DNA of 64,000 nucleotides from a virus, in IMG/VR virus record IMGVR_UViG_3300030333_007852, positions 1 through 64,000 of that record; one strand, given 5' to 3'. How positions within the stretch are numbered: the stretch's first letter is position 1; the number at the start of each line of letters is the position of its first letter. Below the pieces are notes generated by a model. That model was given only the letters and a program-made list of their open reading frames with translations. It was not told the DNA's origin and did not search any database. Position numbers and translations under genes: made by a program. This document shows, piece by piece, positions 47,141 through 57,200 of the stretch.

Positions 47141-48910
47141 AGCGTCTGCTGGTGGTTGTCCTTCAGCCGGGACTGGCTCTGCTGGTTGCTCACCACCAGT
47201 TACTTCGGGTCCTCCTCCTTCAGGCGGTGGTCCAAAATCAGGTGGTAGGCCAGATCCTCCACCGGCTGGGGGAGGTGCCCCTGTACCGGGTTCCATCCCC
47301 TCACCTTCGGCTCCACCAGAGGCAATCGCCTCTCTCCAGTTAGGACCGCTAGCTTCGATTTGAGCTAACTCCCATTGAAGTTCTTTATCCTTACGTAAAA
47401 ATTCTCTGTTAGCTTTTACTTCAATATCAGTCCAATCGAGGTACTTTTTCTGTGCCCAAGTATTAGAAACATATTCACTATTAGTAAGAGAACTCCAATT
47501 ACCTACTCTAAGTTCAAGCTTTTGTTGTTCTCTCATTTCAAAGAAATTAGAGGGTACATTAAAAGCAATATCTAAATGAAGCTCTTTTAAATTAAATTTC
47601 TCCCATAACTTTTTAAGTTTAAGGTGAGTTATAAATCCATTTTTTAAACCAGCAGCAAACTGCATTTGCATACGAATAATGAAACGAGCAAATTTAAGTT
47701 CTTCTCTTAATATGTCCGTACCATCTTGAAACGATTGTTCTGGGTTTAATCTAGTTACAGGTACTTTAAGAGATTTGTACAACTTCTTCATGAAGTACAT
47801 TAAGTCTTCTAACTCTCCTAAATTTTGACCACCTGCTAATGTTTTAACATCTGTACCTTCACTACCTGCTCTTTTCGCAAACCAAAATGAGTCAAGCATT
47901 GACTGGGGTGAAAATTTCATTACCTGTCCGTTTGAGTCGGTATCAAATGTATGTCTACTCCAATATTTCTGTTGCAGATTTCTAAGATAACCTTCTGCTT
48001 TAGGAGGTGACATATTACCTACATCTACATTGAAAACTAACTTCTCAGGAGCTCTTACCAATCTATATATAACGATAGCGTCTTCAATGAGAGACAATTG
48101 TCGGTAAGCTCTCCTAGCATTCTCTAGATAAGGTAACCTGATTGTTTTGTTGTCATTCCAAATACCTGAGTTAATATAAGTTACCTGGTTCTTATCCATT
48201 GGGATAAGCTGCATATCTTCTATCTTAGTTGGATTTTCTTCATTAAAGACCGGCTTTCTTAAAAGATAACCTTGAATAATGCTATTTTGTATATTACCAA
48301 AAATTGGGTCAATTAATTCAGTGGGTATCTGAACAACACCCAAAATACCTTCATGAGGATGCTCTTTATGAATGATATGCTCCCAATATACTTCACCTTC
48401 TACTAGAAGCTGTCTAAAATATTCCCACCCTCTATGTTCTAGATCAAAATAGCTAATATATTTTTGAAATTCATCTTCTAATAATTTTTGTTCGTTGTGT
48501 TTAAATTCTCTATGAACAAATTTAAGTTTTATAATTTCACCATTTACATCTTTATTAATAACCTCATCGCAAATTTCATCTAATGCATCTCCTACTTCAG
48601 CAAAAGCTGCCATTACTCTATAATCTCGAATTCTTGCTGCTTTATCTTGCTGAATATTAGCATACATGAACTCTTGAAAGCCTTTATCCATTGCGATATC
48701 ACCAACAGCAGAATTATTAATCTGAGTTGATGATGAAATAGACTGTCTTTGTAGAGCGTCTTCTCTTCGACTACCTTCACCTTGAAATAATTTGTACTTC
48801 GGATTTACATCATATAACGTTTCAACGGTTTGATAGGATTGATAAGGAAGTCTGCTTTGCACATACTTCATTAACGAGCGTCCGAATGTATTTTTATTTC
48901 CTTTTCCCAT
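47138..48910 (-). CDS. 20: Portal protein, gp20-like
   Basis: 590 residues. Typical gp20 landmarks: ALDEICDEVINKD near 110 (the conserved clip/stem region), GWEYFRQLLVEGEVYWEHII, and VPVTRLNPEQSF in the crown-side part. It forms the dodecameric ring at the unique head vertex through which DNA is packaged. The last 65 residues are an unusual Gly/Pro/Glu-rich tail (GAPPPAGGGSGLPP) encoded by DNA clearly richer in GC than its surroundings. It follows the stalk protein gene by 6 bp. Confidence 0.88.
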   Translation of the reverse strand: MGKGNKNTFGRSLMKYVQSRLPYQSYQTVETLYDVNPKYKLFQGEGSRREDALQRQSISSSTQINNSAVGDIAMDKGFQEFMYANIQQDKAARIRDYRVMAAFAEVGDALDEICDEVINKDVNGEIIKLKFVHREFKHNEQKLLEDEFQKYISYFDLEHRGWEYFRQLLVEGEVYWEHIIHKEHPHEGILGVVQIPTELIDPIFGNIQNSIIQGYLLRKPVFNEENPTKIEDMQLIPMDKNQVTYINSGIWNDNKTIRLPYLENARRAYRQLSLIEDAIVIYRLVRAPEKLVFNVDVGNMSPPKAEGYLRNLQQKYWSRHTFDTDSNGQVMKFSPQSMLDSFWFAKRAGSEGTDVKTLAGGQNLGELEDLMYFMKKLYKSLKVPVTRLNPEQSFQDGTDILREELKFARFIIRMQMQFAAGLKNGFITHLKLKKLWEKFNLKELHLDIAFNVPSNFFEMREQQKLELRVGNWSSLTNSEYVSNTWAQKKYLDWTDIEVKANREFLRKDKELQWELAQIEASGPNWREAIASGGAEGEGMEPGTGAPPPAGGGSGLPPDFGPPPEGGGPEVTGGEQPAEPVPAEGQPPADA

Positions 48911-48916
48911 TTTAGT

Positions 48917-49771
48917 TTAGCAAGTTCCTGAATTTGTTGGTGTTTGTGTTTGTGTTTGAGTAGGTGTGTATGTATTTGTAGTGGTGTTTGTTTTGCTCTT
49001 TGTATATGTCTGTGTTTGAGTAGGTGTTTGTGTCTGTGTTGCTGTTGGTGTTGCAGATGCACCACAAGTAAGTGTTCTAGAATGTGTGATACTTTTTGTT
49101 CTTGTTCTAGTTTGTGTAGGTGTTCTAGTAGTGGTAGATGAATAAGTTGGTGTAACACATGTAGCTTGCGATGTAGTAGTAAAAGTTGTTGTATTAGTGT
49201 TTGTGGGTGTTTTAGTTCTCGTTCTAGTAGGTGTGGGGGTTGCGTATCCTGAAACCGTAGGTGATTGGGTAATTGTTCTAGTAGGTGAAGGTGTTTGGGT
49301 TCTAGTTCTTGAACTTGTAGCAGTTACAGTGTGTGTAGGAGAAAGTGAATTTGTAATTGTAGGTGAAACTGTAATAGCAGGTGTTGGTGATGGGGTTTGT
49401 GTTCTTGTTCTAGTTTGTGTAGGTGTATTTGTTCTAGTAGGTGTTTGTGTAGGTGTTTGAGATGTAGTTCCTGTAGGTGTTTTTGTTGTAGTATTACTAT
49501 TTGTTGGTGTTATTACAGGGGTACCTGTTTTAGTAACGCTTTGCGTATTTGTTTGCGTTGGGGTAGGAGAGTGAGTTGCACTATAAGTGGGTGTTTTTGT
49601 GTGAGATTGAGTAGCTGTACGGGTTGTAGTAGGAGAAGGTGTATATTCTTTAGTAGATGAAGGAGTTACACAAGGCCTTCCTATAACATTTCCCGCAGCC
49701 CAATTAGAGCCTCTTTCCGGACCTGGATTTTGACTTCTAATTAAATCTTTAAATGTAGGTATGCCTGCCAC
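48917..49771 (-). CDS. Thr/Pro stalk protein
   Basis: 284 residues from a GTG fixed by a late hexamer 5 nt upstream. The first 40 residues (AGIPTFKDLIRSQNPGPERG) are the only non-repetitive part and may anchor it to the virion. The rest is almost continuous Thr-alternating stalk (TPTQTNTQSVTKTGTP) with two short Cys-containing breaks, ending in SGTC. It lies between the portal gene and the serine protease gene. Probably an extended surface fibre; possibly O-glycosylated (inference). Confidence 0.65.
   Translation of the reverse strand: MAGIPTFKDLIRSQNPGPERGSNWAAGNVIGRPCVTPSSTKEYTPSPTTTRTATQSHTKTPTYSATHSPTPTQTNTQSVTKTGTPVITPTNSNTTTKTPTGTTSQTPTQTPTRTNTPTQTRTRTQTPSPTPAITVSPTITNSLSPTHTVTATSSRTRTQTPSPTRTITQSPTVSGYATPTPTRTRTKTPTNTNTTTFTTTSQATCVTPTYSSTTTRTPTQTRTRTKSITHSRTLTCGASATPTATQTQTPTQTQTYTKSKTNTTTNTYTPTQTQTQTPTNSGTC
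48930..49650 (-). repeat. Thr/Pro stalk repeat block
   Basis: About 240 codons of Thr-alternating hexapeptide units covering most of the 284-residue protein. A/C-rich on the coding strand. Confidence 0.85.
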
Positions 49772-49776
49772 TTCTA

Positions 49777-49782
49777 TATTTA
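49777..49782 (-). promoter_or_regulatory. Late-type promoter hexamer TAAATA
   Basis: CATAAATATAGAAGTGG: ends 5 nt before the GTG at 49771. Confidence 0.6.
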
Positions 49783-49792
49783 TGCAAAAATG

Positions 49793-51205
49793 TTATGGGT
49801 CAAATGAAGTTGTTGCAGGACTACTAGTTGAACCGGCTTGCCAATAAACTTTACCACCTATCATAGCAGATAACTCTGTTTGTCTACCTTCTATTATTTG
49901 CATATCATAACCTTTATAACCAATTCCTATTTCATCTCCCATATATGCAGATAATCTCATTTCATGAGCTACGTTACTAATATAATTTGCATAACCGTTA
50001 CCATTACCACTATTACCTGCAAAATTAAGACCAACTACTTTCCAAGCAGATAATGCAGGATTATTAGCACTCAACAAAGCGCAAACAAATGAACCAGAAT
50101 CACCACCAGAAGAAGCAGGTAAATCGGTACCTTGATTACTTCTAAAAGCTATTTGTGAAGAAAATGGTAATGAACCTAAATTACCGGACATGTTAACGCT
50201 TATTGAACCTAAACTAAATGCACTAAGCTTACAAGATTCACCATAAGGAGCAGAACCAGGCCAACCAACAGGTCCTTCTGTTCTACCAGCTTTATAAATA
50301 GGAGCTCCTAGTTCAGATGATAATAAAGAAAAAATTTCTGCTTTTGTTGCCCATTCCATTGGCGTTTGATAATCCATGGAATATTGCTGCCAATTAGTTG
50401 TAGTACTAGATAAATTAGGAACAGAGGGGTCTAAAGCAAATGTTGCAACGTCTACTCTATTATAAGGGCTACCAAAAGCATTATCAACAAAAGGAATAGC
50501 GCCTTTTACTGTACCAACTAAATTCGATGAATTACCTGCCCAAGAAGAACTATATTGATCATAAGAAGATCTTTGAATCACCGGAAATCTAGCAGTTGTT
50601 TGTCCTGTTGAAACTTCATCAGCTGATAGAAATGACCACCATGTTTTATCATAAGTTGAATTATAATATGCACCAGCAATACCCCCATAAACTAATCTAC
50701 CTCCTAAAACATGATTATTACTTACACCAACTAATGTGTAGTCATCTAAATCTACAGCTAAACCTCCTAGAGTACCGGTGTTTATATAACCACCACCCCA
50801 ACCATTTGCTGGAATGGTACCGACTGACAATCCACCTTTTAAAGGTCTTTGAGTCGTTCTACTTCCACTAGCAGGCATAACCCAAGTATTTTCGCTTGTA
50901 CCGGGGGTAGGTAAAGTATTGCACCTATCTACTTCAGGCATATCCATTTCAACCACATCGCTTACAAAAATACTATCATCTATTGTAAAAGAGTCGGGGA
51001 ATCTATCTTCTGCAGAAACGTTTTCGATTTTTTCATCTACCCCAAGTGTAATGCTAAGTTGTTTATTTGGTTCTCCGTTAACCTCTTTATAAGAAACAAA
51101 GACATGCTTCCAATTAGGGTTGGTTTCCCATATTTCCTCTACCTTATTAAGAGCTTTTTCAATTAATTCAATTGAAACGTTATCAGCTGTAACAATCTCA
51201 GGCAT
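49793..51205 (-). CDS. Trypsin-like (PA clan) serine protease, virion region
   Basis: 470 residues. The catalytic triad of a chymotrypsin-type fold is visible: His165 in LVGVSNNHVLGG, Asp252 in RVDVATFALD and Ser370 in SSGGDSGSFVCAL. YKAGRTEGPVGW near 304-315 is the Gly-Arg-Thr-x-Gly segment common before the Ser strand of bacterial trypsin-like proteases. There is no signal peptide; the N-terminal 100 residues are a separate acidic domain. It is expressed late (hexamer 5 nt upstream) and lies between two stalk-protein genes, so it may process them or act from the virion on host surfaces. Confidence 0.75.
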   Translation of the reverse strand: MPEIVTADNVSIELIEKALNKVEEIWETNPNWKHVFVSYKEVNGEPNKQLSITLGVDEKIENVSAEDRFPDSFTIDDSIFVSDVVEMDMPEVDRCNTLPTPGTSENTWVMPASGSRTTQRPLKGGLSVGTIPANGWGGGYINTGTLGGLAVDLDDYTLVGVSNNHVLGGRLVYGGIAGAYYNSTYDKTWWSFLSADEVSTGQTTARFPVIQRSSYDQYSSSWAGNSSNLVGTVKGAIPFVDNAFGSPYNRVDVATFALDPSVPNLSSTTTNWQQYSMDYQTPMEWATKAEIFSLLSSELGAPIYKAGRTEGPVGWPGSAPYGESCKLSAFSLGSISVNMSGNLGSLPFSSQIAFRSNQGTDLPASSGGDSGSFVCALLSANNPALSAWKVVGLNFAGNSGNGNGYANYISNVAHEMRLSAYMGDEIGIGYKGYDMQIIEGRQTELSAMIGGKVYWQAGSTSSPATTSFDP

Positions 51206-51210
51206 ACGAA

Positions 51211-51216
51211 TATTTA
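51211..51216 (-). promoter_or_regulatory. Late-type promoter hexamer TAAATA
   Basis: CTAATAAATATTCG: ends 5 nt before the ATG at 51205. Confidence 0.6.
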
Positions 51217-54200
51217 TTAGAAGTTCACGTTACCATCTGTGAAGTTACCGCAATAAGGTCCATCTCCATTTGCGTATTTTACACAAAATTGAGTACCATT
51301 GTAACCTGAATAAGAGTAAGGCACAACTGATCTAATAGTACTGCTTACATATATGAACATTGTGTTAAGTGCAGGTGCACCGGATGCGTGATCATTAAAA
51401 CTAAATACGTCACCTGCAGCTGACTGGAATGTAACACCACAAGTATTTGGGTGAGGTGATGAACCAGTACCTGTCAGTGTTTCACTAAATGTAACTGGCT
51501 GAGGTGTTCTAGTCATCGTCTGCGTATTTGTTCTTGTTTGTGTTGGTGTCTTAGTTTGTGTTGGTGTTTGCGTTCTTGTTCTGGTGTTTGTACGCGTTTG
51601 AGTGTTTGTACGCGTTTGTGTTTGTGTTCTAGTAGGTGTTTGTGTGCTTGTTTGACTTTGAGTAGGTGTTTGAGTTCTAGTAGCACCGGCTGTTTGAGTA
51701 TTGGTAGGTGTACTAGTTATAGTTTGCGATGACGTTCTTGTCTGTGTTTGTGTTTGTGTAGGCGTCTGTGTTTGTGATTTAGAAACAGATATTGTAGCTG
51801 TTTGTGATGGTGTCACTGTATTTGTAGCAGTCTGTGTAGCAGTCTGTGTGTTAGTTGGTGACGAAGATACATTAGGTGTGCATGTTGGTGTAATAGTTTG
51901 TGTGGGTGTTTGAGATCTAGTACGTGTTTGTGTAGGTGTTTCTGATCTTGTTCTAGTAGGTGTCCTAGTAATTGTAGGTGTATTAGTTGGAGTACCGCCT
52001 GGTACCGTACCTGTAGGTGAATTAGTAACCCTTCTTGTTCTTGTATTTGTAACGGTACCTGTATGAGTAGGTGTGCAAGTTTGTGTACGGGTTCTAGTTT
52101 GAGTATAACTACGTGTTACAGTAACGTTTGGATCAGTCTGCGTTCTTGTAGGAGAAGCAGTAGGTGTGTTTGATCTTGTAGCAGTGTGTGTAGGTGTTCT
52201 AGTAGCTGTAGGTGTCGGAGGAACGCTACCATAAGGGTAACTTACTATAACAATACCATCACCGCCACGTCCGGGTGATCCTGTTGCATCCGTTGGTACA
52301 CCCCCACCACCACCACCGGTGCCATTAATACCGTCTCTTGAACCTTCATAACTACTACCACCGCCACCGAAAGAATTGCCTATTGCTTTACCAGCTCTAC
52401 CTCCTGAAGAACCACCACCAGCATACCATACACTTTGACCAGTAATAGAAGATTGACACCCAAAACCACCTAACAAAGCATCACCGGTAGGGTAATTAAC
52501 TGCTGATAAACCAGGTGTACCTGCACCACCACCAGAGCCACCTGACCGGTTAATACCACCTGCACCACCATTGTTACCTTCACCTGGTGCACCTAGACCA
52601 ACTGTACCATCACTACCAGCGCCGCCACCTGAACCACCATTACCAGCATTTGATAAACTTGCATAACCACCGCCTTGCCCACAAATATTAACACCACTTA
52701 TACAAGAAGTTGAACCAGATCCAGTGCTACCAGCTCCTACATTGATTGTATAACACGTTTCGGTATTAACATTAAATGTACCAGTAGAGAAACCACCTGC
52801 ACCGCCACCGGCACCACCGTCACACCGGGTTAATGTTTGATAACATGCACTACCACCACCGCCACCACCAATTACCAAATAACAAACGTCATTTAAAGGA
52901 TTTGTAGCACCTCTTTTATTAACAACAAACCCACCATTTTGACAAAATACATGAATCTTTCTGTTATTACAATGAATAATTAAATCACCGCCTTCAGCTT
53001 GCATAAACTGAAAACCAGTAGTTATCGTACTTGTGGGTGTAGGGGTGTTTGTTGAAGTTGAAGTATTACTTACAGTTTTTGATTTGGTGTTTGTAGCTGT
53101 TTTAGAATGGGTTGGTGTGTATGTGGGTGTTATAGTTCTAGTACAAGTTCTAGTAGGGGTTGTAGACTTAGTAGGTTTAGGTGCTGGAGGAACTGATATA
53201 GGGTATCTTATAATAACTCTACCTGATCCACCCCAACCTGTTGAATAACAATCGCTACCTCTTAAACCTGAACCACCTCCACCGAAGCCATTAATACCCC
53301 ATTCTCCCGCACTTTTACCTCCACCTCCATATGGGGTGCGTACCGTGCCTGAATCGCCAGATGAACCACCACCTGAATAATAACAGCAATTACCATCAAT
53401 ACAACTAAATTTACCAGGCCCACCAGCATTATAATTACATTGTGTTGGATAAGGTGGGTTAAAAGTAGCCTGCCAATTATATGCTGCACCACCTGCACCT
53501 CCACCTCCGGCTGATACGTTACCGCCCGGAGAAAAACCACCCCATCCATTTCCACCCTTACATCCTTGTGATCCATGAATAGCTGTACCACCAGTGGAAC
53601 CCATACCTCCACCACCGGAAGCACCATTACCACCACCAGTTGAATAACCCCAACCACCATAACCACCACCATAGGAAGTTAATCCGAGAGCATAAGTGTT
53701 GTTACCTTGATTACCTGCTAAATTTTGTGCACATGCAACACAAATACAACATTCAGTAACACCGGTCATTAATACACTACCTTCTACAAACCCGCCGCCG
53801 CCTCCACCGCCGCCACCGGGTCTATATTGAAACCCTGGGGGTACTGGATCAGGTGGAACAGCTCCGTGGCCACCTGGACCACCACCACCGATAAGAAGAT
53901 AATCAACTGTATTTGTACAATCATTATTACCTATTTGCCAAATGTTAAAAGTGTCGTCGTTTAAAAATGTATGAATTTTATACCACTGATGGTCAATATA
54001 TCTACAGGTAATTGTACCTCCTGTAGCTTTCATAAAGATCATATCTTGAGTGGTAGTAGGTGTGTTTGTAATAGTAGATGTAGGTGAAGGGGTTTTGGTA
54101 TTAGTAACTGCATGAGATCTAGTAGCAGTTTGGGTTGGTGTTCTGGTAGGTGAAGCTCCTTGAGTCATTGACATAGAAGGAGAAGCAGTTACAGTGCCTG

Positions 54201-57200
54201 TATTAGTAACTGTTCTAGTACCTGTTGGTGTATATGTAGGTGAAGGGGTGTTTGTTTTAGTTTGTGTTCTAGTTTGTGAAACTGTTCTTGTTTGTGTTCT
54301 GGTCCAAGTATGAGTTGCAGTTTGAGAAGGCGTTCTTGTATTTGTGGGTGTTTGTGTAGCACTACAGCTAATAGTTGGAGTATTAGTAGGTGTTCTTGTT
54401 TGAGTGCTAGTATGTGTTGGGGTTCTAGAACCTGAACATGTTTGAGTAGGTGTGTTTGTAGCTGTTCTTGTTTGTGTTCTCGTTCTTGTCTGGGTTCTTG
54501 TCTGGGTTCTAGAACAACTAATAGTTGGGGTTTGTGTTTTTGTTCTAGAATTTGTTGGTGTCTGAGATATCGAAACCGTAATAGTAGGGGTCTGAGATAT
54601 CGATTTTGTTTGAGTAGGTGTGCGACTACTTGTTCTTGTTCTTGAATTGGTTGGTGTTCTAGAACGTGTCGGTGTTTGAGTGCGTGTTTTAGTATGGGTA
54701 GGTGTTTGAGATTGAGTAGCTGAACAACTTATAGTTGGTGTTTGGGTTGCCGAACAGCTGATAGTTGGTGTGTTAGTACCAGTGCAGCTGATAGTCGGTG
54801 TTTGGGTTGCTGAACAACTAATAGTTGGTGATTGAGTAGGTGTTCTTGTATATGTTGGTGTATATGTTGGTGTTCGGGTATTTGATCTAGTTTGTGTCGG
54901 TGTTTGTGTTCTTGTAGGTGTGCACGTTCTTGATCTAGTTTGTGTTTTAGTATTTGTAGCGGTTCTTGTTTGGGTGGGTGTTTGGGTTGCTGAACAACTA
55001 ATAGTAGGAGATTGAGATATAGAAACTGATATAGTTTTTGTAGGTGTTCTAGTAGCAGTATGTGTAGGTGTTTGGGTTTGAGTAGATGTTTGTGTTTGTG
55101 TTTGTGTTTGTGTAGCTGTTCTAGATTGCGTTCTAGTTTGTGTTTGTGTAGGTGTCCGTGTGTTAGTTGGTGACTGAGTAATTGTTCTTGTTTGTGTAGG
55201 TGTTTGTGTAATAGATTTTGTCTGTGTTGGTGTGCGAGTTTGTGTAGCTGTTTGAGAAGGTGTGCGAGTTTGTGTAGCTGTTTGAGTAGGTGTAACTGTT
55301 TGAGTAGCTGTTTGAGAAGATGTTCTTGTCTGTGTACGACTTTTTGTAGGTGTGCTTGTTTGTGATCTAGTATTGGTGGGTGTAAAACCAGGATAACCAC
55401 CCGGGTGTGGGTATTTAAGTATAACTACACCAGGTTTACCATCGGTTTGAAAAGGACCACCACCACCGCAATTGTTATAACCGCATCCAGATGTACCAGA
55501 ACCACCACCAAAACTCGAACCAACACCACCTCCAGCATAATAAGTTGATAAACCAGTTATGTCAGAAACACAACCAATACCACCGTTACCAGCACCGTTA
55601 CCGCAAATATCACCACCTTTAGCACCAGCACCACCACCGCCGCCACCTCCGGCGAACCTACCGCTAAAACATCTAGAACAACCTCCATCGTGTCCTTGAC
55701 CAGCTGTACCACACCCTCCTCTTGTATAATCAGGACTACCACCTGGTAGAAACCCAGCGCCTCCACCACCAGAGCCACCGTCTGTAGCGACACCAGTACC
55801 TGCACCTCTACCACCTCCTAATGCCGAAAAGCCGTAAAAAGATGAAGTACCTCCACTAAATTGTTCAGATAACGTATAACTACCTAAACAACCGACCTTA
55901 ACATCATAACATTGTGCAGCAGTAAGAGTAAAAGTACCTGTAAGAAATCCACCAGCACCACCACCACCTGCGTTAGCTGCACCCCCACCGTGTTCTGTTT
56001 TTAGACCACCAGCACCACCACCACCCACAACAAGATAGGTTATAATATTAGAAGCTGCAGTATTTGCTAATGTTCCTACATTAAAGCAATCATCTGTTGT
56101 AAATACGTGGATTTTATAACCGTTACAATTATAAATGTTTGATCCTCCAGCAGCACCAATATAAACAGCATTATTAGTAGAAGTAACTGTCGATGAATTA
56201 GTAGCGGTAGGTGTAGATGTTTGGGTAGGTGTTTGAGTCTGAGTAGGTGTTTGAGTGCCTGTTTGTGATGGGGTAGGAGATTGTGTTCTTGTTTGGGTTC
56301 TTGTTCTTGTTTGGGTTCTTGTCTCGGTATGTGTGGCTGTCTGCGTTCTTGTTCTTGTTTGTGTTCTTGTCTGAGTAGAGGATCTTGTTTGTGTAGGTGT
56401 ACCGGTTTGAGTACCAGTCTGGGTAGGTGTTTGGGTTTGAGTTGGTGATGGTGTTGGTGTTGATGTAGCCGAAGCACCTTGTGTAGGAGAAACTGACCTA
56501 GTGCGGGTATAGGTAGGTGTACCTGTTTGAGTACCTGTTGGTGTGACTGTGCTAGTTGGTGTTGGGGTAGTACCACTAGTAGACGTAGCAGTATTTGTCG
56601 GTGTCTGGGTTTGTGTTGGTGTAGCGGGTACAGATGTACCTGTTGGTGTGACTGTACTAGTTGGAGTCTGGGTTGATGAACAACTAATAGTAGGTGTTTG
56701 TGTAGCTGTTCTTGTATTAGTTGGTGTTTGAGATTCGGTAAATAGTCTTGTCTTAGAAGGTGTTTTAGTAGGTGTATTTCTAGGAGTACCGGTTTGTGTA
56801 GCTGTTTGAGAAGGTGTAGGTGTGGGTGATTGACCTTGTGTACCGGACTGAGTAATACTGCTTGTTTGGGTAGGTGTAGCAGTAGGTGAAAGAGATTTGT
56901 TTTTAGTAACCGTACTTGTAGGTGTAACAGTTGCGGTAGCAGTAAAGTTTTGAGTTTTAGTTGCGGTGCGAGTAGGTGTTCTAGAAACTAATCGAGATTG
57001 TATATAAAATGGATTTTCGCGAATTGTAGGAAACGATATATAACCACCAGGGTTGGTTATTATAAAATAAAATTCACCAGTAGATTTGTTTTTAAGACTA
57101 CCTAAACCAAGCTTTATAGAATTTCTAGTAGGATCAAAATTTACTTCACAACCTAAATCTCTAGCATTATAGCCACTAAATGCAGGATATGTAGAAGATA

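Noticed and set aside
51510-56985. CRISPR or satellite array suggested by dense short repeats
   Set aside because: Repeats are in frame, encode a Thr-alternating protein, have no unique spacers of constant length and stay within genes.
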